From: Marinagarivorans sp. UBA5870
Lineage (GTDB): Bacteria; Pseudomonadota; Gammaproteobacteria; Pseudomonadales; Cellvibrionaceae
Assembly (NCBI GenBank): GCA_002432555.1
Contig: DJFO01000359.1
Coordinates: 1 to 7,067, forward strand
Length of the DNA: 7,067 nucleotides
Direction: 5' to 3'
Part shown: one piece after another, positions 1 to 7,067 of the stretch
How positions within the stretch are numbered: position 1 is the stretch's first letter
Layout of the letters: each line of letters opens with the position of its first letter
Position numbers and translations under genes: made by a program
The notes under the pieces: generated by a model
What the model was told of the DNA's origin: nothing
Database searches by the model: none
Seen by the model: the letters and a program-made list of their open reading frames with translations, nothing else

Positions 1-717
1 GCTTACGCCAATGCCCTCGGTAAAAAGCCTATAGTGGTGCGCAATTGCCCCGGATTTCTGGTGAATCGAGTTTTGTTTCCGTATTTTGCGGGGTTCTCCG
101 CCTTGTTGCGGGACGGCGCGGATTTTCAACAAATCGACAAAGTCATGGAGCGGTGGGGTTGGCCGATGGGGCCCGCTTATTTGCTCGATGTGGTGGGTCT
201 GGACACGGCGGTGCACGCTCAGGGCGTTATGGCGCAAGGTTTCCCGACGCGCATGACCGTTACGTTCAAGCCAGCGGCGGATGTTTTGTTTGGGGCCGGT
301 CGACTCGGGCAAAAAAATAATCGCGGGTTTTACAATTACGAACCGGACAAAAAAGGCAAGCCGACAAAAATCATTACGCAGGAAAGTTACGCGCTATTGC
401 AGCCCCACGTAGGCGAGAAAAAAGAATTCAGCGATGAAGAAATCATCGCACGCATGATGATTCCCATGGCGACGGAGCTGGTTCGCTGCTACGAGGAAGG
501 CATAGTCGCGAGTCCAGCGGAGGCGGATATGGCGCTCATCTACGGTCTGGGGTTCCCGCCGTTTCGCGGAGGTATTTTCCGCTGGCTGGACGAGCAGGGG
601 CTCGAAAAGTTCGTTGCCACGGCAAAAATCTATGAGAAACTCGGCCCACTCTACGAAACCACACCGGCGATGCAACAGCTTGCCGCCAGTGGCAAAACCT
701 ATTACAGCGCAAATCCT

Positions 718-720
<3 letters not shown>
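1..720 (+). CDS. fadB: FadB, fatty-acid oxidation complex alpha subunit (3' part, 5' end outside window)
   Basis: This is the C-terminal 239 codons of the multifunctional beta-oxidation alpha subunit, which has enoyl-CoA hydratase and L-3-hydroxyacyl-CoA dehydrogenase activities and pairs with FadA in a cytoplasmic alpha2-beta2 complex. The frame is open from base 1 (first residues [13 protein letters not shown]) and ends at TAA 718-720, so the gene runs off the left edge and no start is visible. Seen: the dehydrogenase-domain signature [17 protein letters not shown], the stretch [15 protein letters not shown], and the second C-terminal repeat with [24 protein letters not shown] and [13 protein letters not shown], all typical of FadB. 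The N-terminal hydratase domain and the catalytic His of the dehydrogenase lie upstream of the window. FadA follows after 12 bases. FadJ is the nearest alternative, but the adjacent fadA and the overall similarity favour FadB. The protein ends with a short tail after [11 protein letters not shown]. Confidence 0.96.
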
Positions 721-1911
<1,191 letters not shown>

Positions 1912-1919
1912 TACTCCGC

Positions 1920-1937
1920 CCGCGGTTCCGGCCGCGG
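1920..1937 (+). terminator. GC-rich hairpin after fadA, weak terminator candidate
   Basis: Arms CCGCGG (1920-1925) and CCGCGG (1932-1937) enclose the 6-base loop TTCCGG, 8 bases after the fadA stop. There is no T-run downstream, so a classical Rho-independent terminator is not supported. It may be a Rho-dependent end, an mRNA-protecting hairpin, or chance in GC-rich sequence. Confidence 0.3.
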
Positions 1938-1943
1938 TATACT
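1938..1943 (+). promoter_or_regulatory. Possible -10 element for the TraB/GumN gene
   Basis: TATACT matches five of six bases of the sigma-70 -10 consensus and lies 38 bases before the ATG at 1982. The best -35-like hexamer, TTGATA at 1908-1913, is 24 bases away, which is too far, so the promoter call rests on the -10 alone. Confidence 0.25.
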
Positions 1944-1981
1944 CCTGCGATCTCACGCGGCTTACCGCAAGCAAAGTCTTC

Positions 1982-2896
1982 ATGTTGTCAACGCCCATTG
2001 TGTTTCGATCTTGTTTTTTCTTGCTGCTTTTTCTTCCGGGTGCCCTGTGGGCGCAGACGGCCAGCCAGCCGGCCTTCTGGGAAGTAAAACAAGGCGAGGC
2101 CACCGTCTATTTGCTCGGCTCCATGCATTTTGGCCATGCGAATTTCTATCCGCTGCCGCAGGCGTTGGAAGAAGCCTTCGACCGCTCCTCGGTGTTGACG
2201 GTTGAGGTCGACGTGCTACACGTCTCGCCGACAGAAGCCATGCAGGCGATCTTTAAGTACGGCGGGCTTGCGCCCGGCCAGACGTTGGCGCAGCAGGTTT
2301 CCCCCCAAACCTATCAGGCGTTGCGCCAACAGGCGGTAAAAAGCCAACTACCGGTGGAAGCTTTCGATCGGTTTCAGCCCTGGTATGTCGCTTTGATGCT
2401 GGTGGAGGCGGAAATACGCAAAACCGAATTACAGCAGCAGCTGGGTGTCGATTTGCATTTCTTGCAGCGAGCCGCTGGCAAGGAAGTGCGCGAGTTGGAA
2501 ACCCTCGACTCACAGTTGAGCCTGTTCGGCGGCTTTAGCGCAGCTGAACAGGAACAGTTTCTCCTACAAACTCTGGGCGACTTACAAAACAGTCAAACCT
2601 ATTTAATGGAAATGGCGGCCGCCTGGCGCGCCGGAGACCTGGGCGTGCTGGAGCAAACCCTCATCACGCCGTTTCGCAGTAATCCCGAGACCAAAGCTTT
2701 GTTCGATCGGATTTTTACCCAGCGCAATCGCCAAATGGCGGACAGGGTCCTCGCTTACCTCAAGGGGAGGCAGACGGTCTTTTTTGTGGTGGGTGTCGGG
2801 CATATGGTGGGCGACGACGGCATAATTGCGCTGCTCGAGCAGAAAGGCGTGCGGCCCAGGCGTGTGGATCTGCTCCCGCTGCCTTCTCACAAGTGA
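1982..2896 (+). CDS. TraB/GumN-family exported protein (erythromycin-esterase-like / Tiki-related fold)
   Basis: This 304-residue protein is recognised as a TraB/PrgY/GumN family member. Seen: an N-terminal signal peptide (hydrophobic CFFLLLFLPGALWA, probable cleavage after Ala24), then the family's conserved opening YLLGSMHFG with His49 in the GxxH motif, Glu75 in TVEVD, GVDLHFL at 155-161, RNRQMA near 249-254, and the closing GVGHMVGDDGI with His274 in a second GxxH motif. The two GxxH motifs and the Glu are the likely metal-binding or catalytic residues, because related Tiki proteins are metalloproteases. The bacterial role is not established and no substrate is claimed. There is no lipobox, so the mature protein is probably periplasmic. 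The upstream Shine-Dalgarno is poor. It lies 70 bases after fadA in the same direction, and its 3' end overlaps the convergent gene by 10 bases. The family call is firm; the function is open. Confidence 0.87.
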   Translation: MLSTPIVFRSCFFLLLFLPGALWAQTASQPAFWEVKQGEATVYLLGSMHFGHANFYPLPQALEEAFDRSSVLTVEVDVLHVSPTEAMQAIFKYGGLAPGQTLAQQVSPQTYQALRQQAVKSQLPVEAFDRFQPWYVALMLVEAEIRKTELQQQLGVDLHFLQRAAGKEVRELETLDSQLSLFGGFSAAEQEQFLLQTLGDLQNSQTYLMEMAAAWRAGDLGVLEQTLITPFRSNPETKALFDRIFTQRNRQMADRVLAYLKGRQTVFFVVGVGHMVGDDGIIALLEQKGVRPRRVDLLPLPSHK

Positions 2897-3750
2897 TAAA
2901 TCACTCCGATGGACAATGATTGACCATCGCGGTCGCGGCTTTCCCACTGGAATGTCACGCGCGAGAGCGCGGAGGGTGCATAGGTAAGGTTGGCTGTCTG
3001 CACCAGTGCGGTGGCGGAAGTGCCCAGGGATGTCTCGCTGCTTTCGATGCCTTGCGCCACGGCGAGATTGACCGTCACAGAAACGGTTTTGCGGGTGCTC
3101 AAGTAGCTGACAAAAACCCCGGGAGCAATCCTATGCAACCGCACCGTCATGTCAGGTGCTGCCGGAACTCCCTCGACGGCGGCGTTCAATATAGAGCTGG
3201 CTAATGTGGGGCCGTAGTACCAGGTGCCCCCATCGCGACTGAGATCAACCCCACTATTGAGTTGCAGGCTCCAGATTTCTACCTGCGGATTCCCCGACGC
3301 GGTGGAAGCTGCGTCGCTTGAATCGTAGCGCGGGCGCCGACGGCTAAGCGTCAGATCGAGGATCACCCGCGAGTTCGTCAGGCTTATCAACACGCTGGGC
3401 GAAAGCGTGCTGGCGGAGGGCAGGCCGGACCCGCCCGCGGGCGAGTGATCTTCCCAGGCGAGGTCTAACCCGGCCCGCCAAAAGCGGTTGACCTTGTACT
3501 GCCCGTTAACGCGGATTTTGCCGTAACTCGATGAATCGGATCCCAAGCTTCCGCCGCCGGCGAGCAAGGACCCCTGCAATTTGCCGAAGGGATCGAGGCG
3601 GCGAGTGCTGTCGAGGGTAAGCAGCAGTTGCCGATCGGCCGAGATAGCACTCTGCACAGCGGGTCTGAGGAGATCGCGCTCGACCGCGTGGGCTGGAGAA
3701 GACTGGGTCGCTGTGAAAAGCAGGAAGACGCAACACCAACGCCATTTCAT
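2887..3750 (-). CDS. Unrecognised exported protein, probable outer-membrane beta-barrel
   Basis: I do not recognise this 287-residue protein. Seen: a signal peptide of 22 residues (basic MKWRW, hydrophobic CCVFLLFTA, cleavage motif AHA before VERDLL), then a Ser/Gly-rich mature chain made largely of short segments with alternating polar and hydrophobic residues, such as YGKIRVNGQYKV (76-87), SRVILDLTLSRR (127-138), PGVFVSYLST (210-219), KTVSVTVNLAV (221-231), SRVTFQWESR (263-272) and SLSIGVIYHL (278-287). Roughly 12-14 such strands separated by turn-rich loops fit a small outer-membrane barrel. The last residue is Leu rather than the usual Phe or Trp, though YHL keeps an aromatic at third from the end. 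The ATG at 3750 is backed by AGGAAA about 7 bases upstream and by the signal peptide. It is monocistronic, convergent with the TraB/GumN gene and divergent from the tRNA. The coding call is good; localisation is inferred. Confidence 0.75.
   Translation of the reverse strand: MKWRWCCVFLLFTATQSSPAHAVERDLLRPAVQSAISADRQLLLTLDSTRRLDPFGKLQGSLLAGGGSLGSDSSSYGKIRVNGQYKVNRFWRAGLDLAWEDHSPAGGSGLPSASTLSPSVLISLTNSRVILDLTLSRRRPRYDSSDAASTASGNPQVEIWSLQLNSGVDLSRDGGTWYYGPTLASSILNAAVEGVPAAPDMTVRLHRIAPGVFVSYLSTRKTVSVTVNLAVAQGIESSETSLGTSATALVQTANLTYAPSALSRVTFQWESRDRDGQSLSIGVIYHL
2908..2928. repeat. 21-base imperfect palindrome at the convergent gene junction
   Basis: The arms GATGG-A-CAAT and ATTG-A-CCATC surround a single central G at 2918. 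Nine of ten arm positions pair; the only mismatch is A2913 against A2923. It starts 11 bases after the stop of the TraB/GumN gene and lies inside the last codons of the minus-strand gene. No T-run follows on either strand, so it is not a standard intrinsic terminator. It may help end convergent transcription, or it may be chance. Confidence 0.4.
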
Positions 3751-3800
3751 ATCAATCTTTCCTGTCGCGCGCTTATGCCGCGGGACTTCCCTGGCGGGTT

Positions 3801-3839
3801 CAGCTGTGGCACAATTGCCACCCCTTGACGGAGCAGCTG
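3801..3839. repeat. Nested inverted repeats in the divergent spacer
   Basis: GTGGCA (3806-3811) and TGCCAC (3816-3821) form a perfect 6-base stem with a 4-base loop, CAAT. Outside it, CAGCTG occurs at 3801-3806 and again at 3834-3839; each copy is itself a palindrome and the two can pair. The element lies between the start of the minus-strand exported-protein gene and tRNA-Leu, so it could be an operator for either transcript. No regulator is identified. Confidence 0.4.
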
Positions 3840-3845
3840 TAGAAT
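3815..3845 (+). promoter_or_regulatory. Tentative promoter for tRNA-Leu
   Basis: TAGAAT (3840-3845) resembles a -10 and TTGCCA (3815-3820) a -35, with a long 19-base spacer. A better -35, TTGACG at 3825-3830, is only 9 bases from TAGAAT and has no good -10 at 16-18 bases. Transcription from here would give a leader of about 60 bases before the mature tRNA. The call is weak. Confidence 0.3.
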
Positions 3846-3911
3846 TCGCAAAGTTTTTTGTTGGAAATCAAGGCTCTATTCCATTTTGCTCCTAGATTAC
3901 TTTAAGTTTTA

Positions 3912-3996
3912 GCGGTCGTGGCGGAACTGGTAGACGCGCTGGATTTAGGTTCCAGTGTCCTATGGCGTGAGAGTTCGAGTCTCTCCGACCGCACCA
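3912..3996 (+). tRNA. tRNA-Leu, anticodon UAG
   Basis: The 85-base gene folds completely. The acceptor arm GCGGTCG (3912-3918) pairs with CGACCGC (3986-3992), followed by discriminator A and an encoded CCA (3994-3996). The D stem is GCG with CGC (3935-3937) and the D loop has the GG pair. The anticodon stem CTGGA/TCCAG (3939-3943, 3951-3955) holds loop TTTAGGT with anticodon TAG at 3946-3948, which reads CUA and, by wobble, other CUN leucine codons. The 13-base variable region can form a short stem GTC/GGC, as expected for a class II tRNA. The T stem GAGAG/CTCTC carries loop TTCGAGT. The A73 discriminator and long variable arm are leucine identity features. It lies 51 bases before tig with no terminator between them, so the two may share a transcript. 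Confidence 0.97.
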
Positions 3997-4047
3997 CATA
4001 CTCAATCTTCACGGCAATATTTTTCCCAGTCAATAACGAGGCAGAAA

Positions 4048-5373
4048 ATGCAAGTTTCGATCGAAACAACGTCTGGCCTGGAGCGGCGTTTGATCGTCGG
4101 CGTGCCAGCAGATGTGATTGATAAAGAAGTCAATAAACGCCTGCAGGAAGCGGCCAAGACCGTCCGCATCAACGGCTTCCGCAAGGGTAAGGTGCCGTTC
4201 AAAGTCGTGCTCCAAAAATTCGGCTCTGGGGTGCGGCAAGAAGTCCTCGGCGATACCATCAGCCGTTCGTTTCAGGAAGCCGTGCGCCAGAAAGATGTCC
4301 GACCTGCGGGGCAGCCAAAAATCGAACCGAAACAATTTGCCGAAGGTAAGGATCTGGAATACGTCGCCACCTTCGAGGTTTTCCCTGAAATTCAATTGAA
4401 GGAAATCGAAGGCGTCTCCATCGATCAGTATTCCGCCGATATCTCAGAGCAAGACATAGACACCATGATCGACACCCTGCGCAAGAGCCAGGCGAAATGG
4501 GTCGAAGTATCTCGCCCAGCGCAAGATGGCGATCGGGTCAAGATTGATTTTGTGGGGACTAAAGACGGCGAACCCTTCGACGGCGGTACGGCGCAGGGTT
4601 ACCAACTGCAACTCGGTTCCAATTCCATGATCCCTGGGTTCGAAGCCGCGATCCTCGGCATGTCTCCTGGCGAGACCAAGACCGCGCCTTTGCAATTCCC
4701 TGAAGACTATCAAGTTGAGAACCTCAAAGGCGCTGCTGTCGAATTCAGCATTACCTTGCAGTCCGTCTCAGAACAACAATTACCCGAAGTAAATGAAGAC
4801 TTTTTCCGGGCCTTTGGTGTACAAGAAGGTGGGTTAGAGAAATTTCGCGCCGATGTGAAAGAAAACATGGAGCGTGAAAAAGAGCGGATGATCAAGAACA
4901 AGGTGAAAACTCAAGTGTTGGACGCGCTCTTGGCGGCCAATGCCATAGATGTACCCAAGTCGCTGGTGCAGAACGAAATCGATGTTTTGCGTCAGCAGGC
5001 AGTGCAGCAATACGGCCAGCTGAGCAGCAAACTCGATGTGCGTTCACTGCTGCCGGATGACATATTCCGTTCGCGCGCCGAGCGCCGCACCGCGCTCGGT
5101 CTTCTGGTATCGGAAGTCGTGAGTCAGCAAAAGATCGTTGTGGACAAAGACCGCGTTAAGGCGTTGATTCAGAGCATCGCTGCTACCTATGAAGATCCGG
5201 AAAGCGTCGTCAGCTACTACTACAGCAATGAAGATTTGCTGTCTGGCGCTCGCGCCGCGGTGCTCGAAGATCAGGTCGTAGATTATTTATTGGGCAAGGC
5301 GAATGTTGCCGTTAAACCGGTGTCCTATCAGGAGTTGATTAAGCCGGAAGACGAGGCAAAGGACGTCGAATAA
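4048..5373 (+). CDS. tig: Trigger factor, ribosome-associated chaperone and peptidyl-prolyl isomerase
   Basis: Trigger factor binds near the ribosomal exit tunnel (protein L23) and shields nascent chains; its middle domain is an FKBP-type prolyl isomerase. It has 441 residues, against 432 in E. coli. Seen: the ribosome-docking signature NGFRKGKVP, with FRKGK at 44-48 as in E. coli; the FKBP-like domain at about 160-245 (GDRVKIDFVG, GEPFDGG, MIPGFEAAILGM, GETKTAPLQFPEDY); and a long helical C-terminal arm from about 250 ending in acidic EDEAKDVE. The ATG at 4048 is chosen because GAGG (4038-4041) lies 6 bases upstream and MQVSIETTSGLERRL matches family N-termini. The frame stays open upstream to 3955, but that would put 31 codons into the tRNA and its flank. 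It sits between tRNA-Leu and clpP, a typical gammaproteobacterial setting. Confidence 0.97.
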   Translation: MQVSIETTSGLERRLIVGVPADVIDKEVNKRLQEAAKTVRINGFRKGKVPFKVVLQKFGSGVRQEVLGDTISRSFQEAVRQKDVRPAGQPKIEPKQFAEGKDLEYVATFEVFPEIQLKEIEGVSIDQYSADISEQDIDTMIDTLRKSQAKWVEVSRPAQDGDRVKIDFVGTKDGEPFDGGTAQGYQLQLGSNSMIPGFEAAILGMSPGETKTAPLQFPEDYQVENLKGAAVEFSITLQSVSEQQLPEVNEDFFRAFGVQEGGLEKFRADVKENMEREKERMIKNKVKTQVLDALLAANAIDVPKSLVQNEIDVLRQQAVQQYGQLSSKLDVRSLLPDDIFRSRAERRTALGLLVSEVVSQQKIVVDKDRVKALIQSIAATYEDPESVVSYYYSNEDLLSGARAAVLEDQVVDYLLGKANVAVKPVSYQELIKPEDEAKDVE

Positions 5374-5395
5374 ATAAGCAAATCGTTCTTTTCTT

Positions 5396-5441
5396 GCCTA
5401 GCACCGGATGTTGCAACCGGTGTTAGGCCAGTCAAACTGGC
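5396..5441 (+). terminator. Two abutting hairpins after tig (terminator or attenuator candidate)
   Basis: Hairpin 1: GCCTAGCACCGG (5396-5407) pairs with CCGGTGTTAGGC (5417-5428) over 12 positions, with one G-U wobble and a 9-base loop. Hairpin 2: GCCAGT (5427-5432) pairs with ACTGGC (5436-5441) around the 3-base loop CAA. The two share bases 5427-5428, so they compete slightly. No T-run follows (next is ATATCTCCTT), so read-through into clpP is likely partial. The 12-base stem with no coding constraint is unlikely to be chance. Confidence 0.55.
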
Positions 5442-5448
5442 ATATCTC

Positions 5449-5474
5449 CTTCACTCGAGTTAAGCTTTCCCCAC
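5449..5474 (+). promoter_or_regulatory. Candidate heat-shock (sigma-32) promoter of clpP
   Basis: CTTCAC (5449-5454) resembles the sigma-32 -35 CTTGAA, and CCCCAC (5469-5474) resembles the -10 CCCCAT, with a 14-base spacer, which is within the accepted range. It lies just after the tig hairpins and about 60 bases before the clpP start. E. coli clpP is known to be sigma-32 dependent, which raises the prior. Both hexamers are imperfect. Confidence 0.4.
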
Positions 5475-5492
5475 AAGCTGCTCTTCATTCTG

Positions 5493-5498
5493 CATAAT
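5493..5498 (+). promoter_or_regulatory. Possible sigma-70 -10 element before clpP
   Basis: CATAAT matches five of six bases of the -10 consensus and lies 36 bases before the clpP start. No convincing -35 hexamer is found 16-18 bases upstream. Confidence 0.25.
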
Positions 5499-5534
5499 CA
5501 AAACCGACGGCGGCCATCCTAAGGAAAAAGCACA

Positions 5535-6176
5535 ATGTCCAGATTCGATTCTTTTGGTCCTTTGATTTCTGCACCGCAAAATGCGCTGGTTCCCATTGTT
5601 GTGGAGCAGACTGCGCGGGGTGAGCGCTCGTACGATATTTACTCCCGCCTGCTCAAAGAACGCGTAATCTTCCTCGTCGGACCGGTCGAGGACTATATGG
5701 CAAACTTGGTGGTGGCCCAGCTGTTATTTCTCGAGGCGGAAAATCCGGATAAAGATATTCACCTTTATATCAACTCGCCCGGTGGCTCGGTGACAGCCGG
5801 TATGTCGATCTACGACACCATGCAATTTATCAAGCCAGACGTCAGCACTATGTGCATAGGTCAGGCTTGCAGCATGGGGGCGTTTTTGTTGACGGCGGGA
5901 GCGAAAGGCAAACGATACTGTTTGCCAAATGCGCGCACCATGATTCATCAGCCGTCCGGCGGCGCCCAGGGTCAGGCGACGGATATCCATATCCACGCCC
6001 AGGAGATTCTGAAAATCCGCGAGCGTCTCAACCAGCTCATGGCGCACCACACCGGCAAAACGGTAGAAGAGATTGCGCGCGATACGGAGCGGGACAACTT
6101 CATGAGCGCGACTGAATCCAAGAACTACGGATTGGTCGATGAAGTGCTCACTAAGCGTATATTGCCGGAACTTTGA
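5535..6176 (+). CDS. clpP: ClpP, ATP-dependent Clp protease proteolytic subunit
   Basis: This serine peptidase forms a double heptameric chamber that degrades proteins unfolded by ClpX or ClpA in the cytoplasm. It has 213 residues, against 207 for the E. coli precursor. Seen: the catalytic triad Ser113 in [11 protein letters not shown], His138 in MIHQPSGG, and Asp187 in ERDNFMSA. Each is shifted by 2 from the E. coli precursor residues 111, 136 and 185. The oxyanion and substrate-binding stretch [18 protein letters not shown] is intact. The first 15 or so residues probably form the propeptide removed by self-cleavage, as in E. coli. The ATG is supported by TAAGGA (5520-5525) 9 bases upstream. 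It follows tig by 161 bases and precedes clpX by 183, in the same direction, so ordinary expression as a tig-clpP-clpX cluster with internal promoters is likely. Confidence 0.98.
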   Translation: MSRFDSFGPLISAPQNALVPIVVEQTARGERSYDIYSRLLKERVIFLVGPVEDYMANLVVAQLLFLEAENPDKDIHLYINSPGGSVTAGMSIYDTMQFIKPDVSTMCIGQACSMGAFLLTAGAKGKRYCLPNARTMIHQPSGGAQGQATDIHIHAQEILKIRERLNQLMAHHTGKTVEEIARDTERDNFMSATESKNYGLVDEVLTKRILPEL

Positions 6177-6233
6177 TCCCGCGATGTTGTTACCTGTTGT
6201 GGTGGAGCCAGGAGAGCGAAGCGCTACGCAGGC

Positions 6234-6263
6234 TTGATAATTGAAACTCAAATAAACTGTAGT
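6234..6263 (+). promoter_or_regulatory. Tentative internal promoter for clpX
   Basis: TTGATA (6234-6239) matches five of six bases of a -35, and TGTAGT (6258-6263) matches four of six of a -10, with an 18-base spacer. It would give a leader of about 90 bases. The 183-base gap between clpP and clpX leaves room for a separate promoter, but the match is modest. Confidence 0.25.
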
Positions 6264-6359
6264 GCAGCTATAGGAAATCGGTCTAAGAGGAGGTTGTCTG
6301 CACCCTTTGAACAAAACTATGGTTTAATTTGGTAATGCTGAGATTGGCGGAGAGGTTTG

Positions 6360-7067
6360 ATGACCGACCACACAAACGATAGTGATGATAACGGAAAACT
6401 ACTCTACTGCTCCTTTTGCGGTAAGAGTCAGCATGAGGTAAGGAAGCTTATCGCAGGTCCTTCGGTGTTTATCTGCGATGAGTGCGTTGATCTTTGCAAC
6501 GATATCATCCGTGAAGAGATTCAGGAAAATACCCATGAGGGTTCTGGGGAAAAGCTGCCGACGCCCAAAGACATTGCCGCCACGCTTGATGAATACGTGA
6601 TCGGGCAAGTCGATGCCAAAAAAGTGCTGGCTGTCGCTGTGTACAACCACTACAAGCGCCTGCGCGTCGGTAATAAGAAGAAGGGTAAGGAAGACGTGGA
6701 GTTGGGCAAGAGTAACATCCTGCTCGTTGGACCCACCGGCAGCGGCAAAACTTTGTTGGCAGAGACGCTTGCTCGTTTATTGAACGTGCCTTTCACTATC
6801 GCCGATGCCACTACTTTGACCGAAGCGGGCTATGTCGGTGAAGATGTGGAGAACATTATTCAGAAACTGCTGCAGAAATGTGACTACGACGTTGAAAAAG
6901 CGCAGCAGGGCATTGTCTATATCGATGAGATCGACAAGATTTCCCGCAAGTCGGACAATCCGTCTATCACCCGGGATGTGTCCGGGGAGGGCGTCCAGCA
7001 GGCACTCTTGAAACTGATCGAGGGTACGGTTGCGTCCGTGCCACCCCAGGGCGGCCGCAAGCACCCG
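6360..7067 (+). CDS. clpX: ClpX, ATP-dependent Clp protease unfoldase subunit (3' end outside window)
   Basis: This AAA+ hexamer recognises tagged or damaged proteins, unfolds them and threads them into ClpP. The first 236 codons are present, about 55 percent of the usual length of some 425, and the frame is open to the window edge. Seen: the N-terminal zinc-binding domain with Cys17, Cys20, Cys39 and Cys42 (CSFC and CDEC); Walker A GPTGSGKT (124-131, Lys130); pore loop GYVG with Tyr158; Walker [10 protein letters not shown] with Glu190; and, at the very edge, the RKH loop (233-235) that contacts substrate tags. The AAA+ motifs sit 5 residues later than in E. coli and the zinc cysteines 2 later, so a 3-residue insertion lies between them, in the linker [10 protein letters not shown]. 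The ATG at 6360 has GGAG and GAGG 4-8 bases upstream. No damage is seen. Confidence 0.97.
   Translation, partial: MTDHTNDSDDNGKLLYCSFCGKSQHEVRKLIAGPSVFICDECVDLCNDIIREEIQENTHEGSGEKLPTPKDIAATLDEYVIGQVDAKKVLAVAVYNHYKRLRVGNKKKGKEDVELGKSNILLVGPTGSGKTLLAETLARLLNVPFTIADATTLTEAGYVGEDVENIIQKLLQKCDYDVEKAQQGIVYIDEIDKISRKSDNPSITRDVSGEGVQQALLKLIEGTVASVPPQGGRKHP

Noticed and set aside
3825..3845. TTGACG and TAGAAT as a sigma-70 promoter pair
   Set aside because: The spacer is only 9 bases, too short for RNA polymerase. Only a weaker pair with TTGCCA at 19 bases is kept, at low confidence.
3912..3996. tRNA-Leu 3' end as an attachment site for an integrated element
   Set aside because: No integrase gene and no direct repeat of the tRNA end is seen in the window. 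The gene next to it is chromosomal tig.
3955..4047. Upstream extension of tig into the tRNA-Leu gene
   Set aside because: The added 31 codons translate tRNA and leader sequence. The ATG at 4048 has a ribosome binding site and matches the family N-terminus.
6184..6237. 17-codon reading frame in the clpP-clpX gap
   Set aside because: There is no ribosome binding site upstream and the peptide has no recognisable features.
5724..6314. Open reading frame of 196 codons on the minus strand over clpP
   Set aside because: It is antisense to clpP with its intact catalytic triad. Its length is explained by the codon composition of the real gene.
6307..6328. TTGAAC and TTTAAT as a clpX promoter
   Set aside because: The spacer is 10 bases, well below the working range.

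Overview
The window reads as a chromosomal housekeeping segment of a gammaproteobacterium. The evidence is the FadB/FadA pair in the order alpha subunit then beta subunit, ClpP, ClpX and trigger factor proteins whose catalytic residues fall within a few positions of E. coli numbering, and the linkage tRNA-Leu, tig, clpP, clpX. The protein style (for example the '[11 protein letters not shown]' stretch of FadB) resembles Pseudomonas and Cellvibrio-type marine relatives, but the genus cannot be decided from the sequence alone. No mobile element, CRISPR array or clearly transferred segment is visible.

Layout. Positions 1-720 hold the 3' third of fadB, followed after 12 bases by complete fadA (733-1911). 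Together these form the aerobic fatty-acid beta-oxidation multienzyme complex. A 70-base gap leads to a secreted TraB/GumN-family protein (1982-2896). Its 3' end overlaps by 10 bases the 3' end of a convergent gene on the minus strand (2887-3750), which encodes an unrecognised exported protein, probably an outer-membrane beta-barrel. A 161-base divergent spacer with nested inverted repeats leads to tRNA-Leu(UAG) at 3912-3996. Then come tig (4048-5373), a 161-base gap with two abutting hairpins and a possible heat-shock promoter, clpP (5535-6176), a 183-base gap, and clpX (6360 to the window edge, about 55 percent of the gene).

How the genes fit together. FadB and FadA carry out the hydration, dehydrogenation and thiolysis steps of beta-oxidation. 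Trigger factor receives nascent chains at the ribosome, while ClpX unfolds tagged or damaged proteins and feeds them to ClpP, so the right half is a protein-quality-control cluster preceded by a tRNA. The two middle genes belong to neither pathway and are the accessory part of the window.

I looked for a novel system and do not see a convincing one. The least explained items are the minus-strand exported protein, the structured spacer between it and the tRNA, and the palindromic element at the convergent gene junction.
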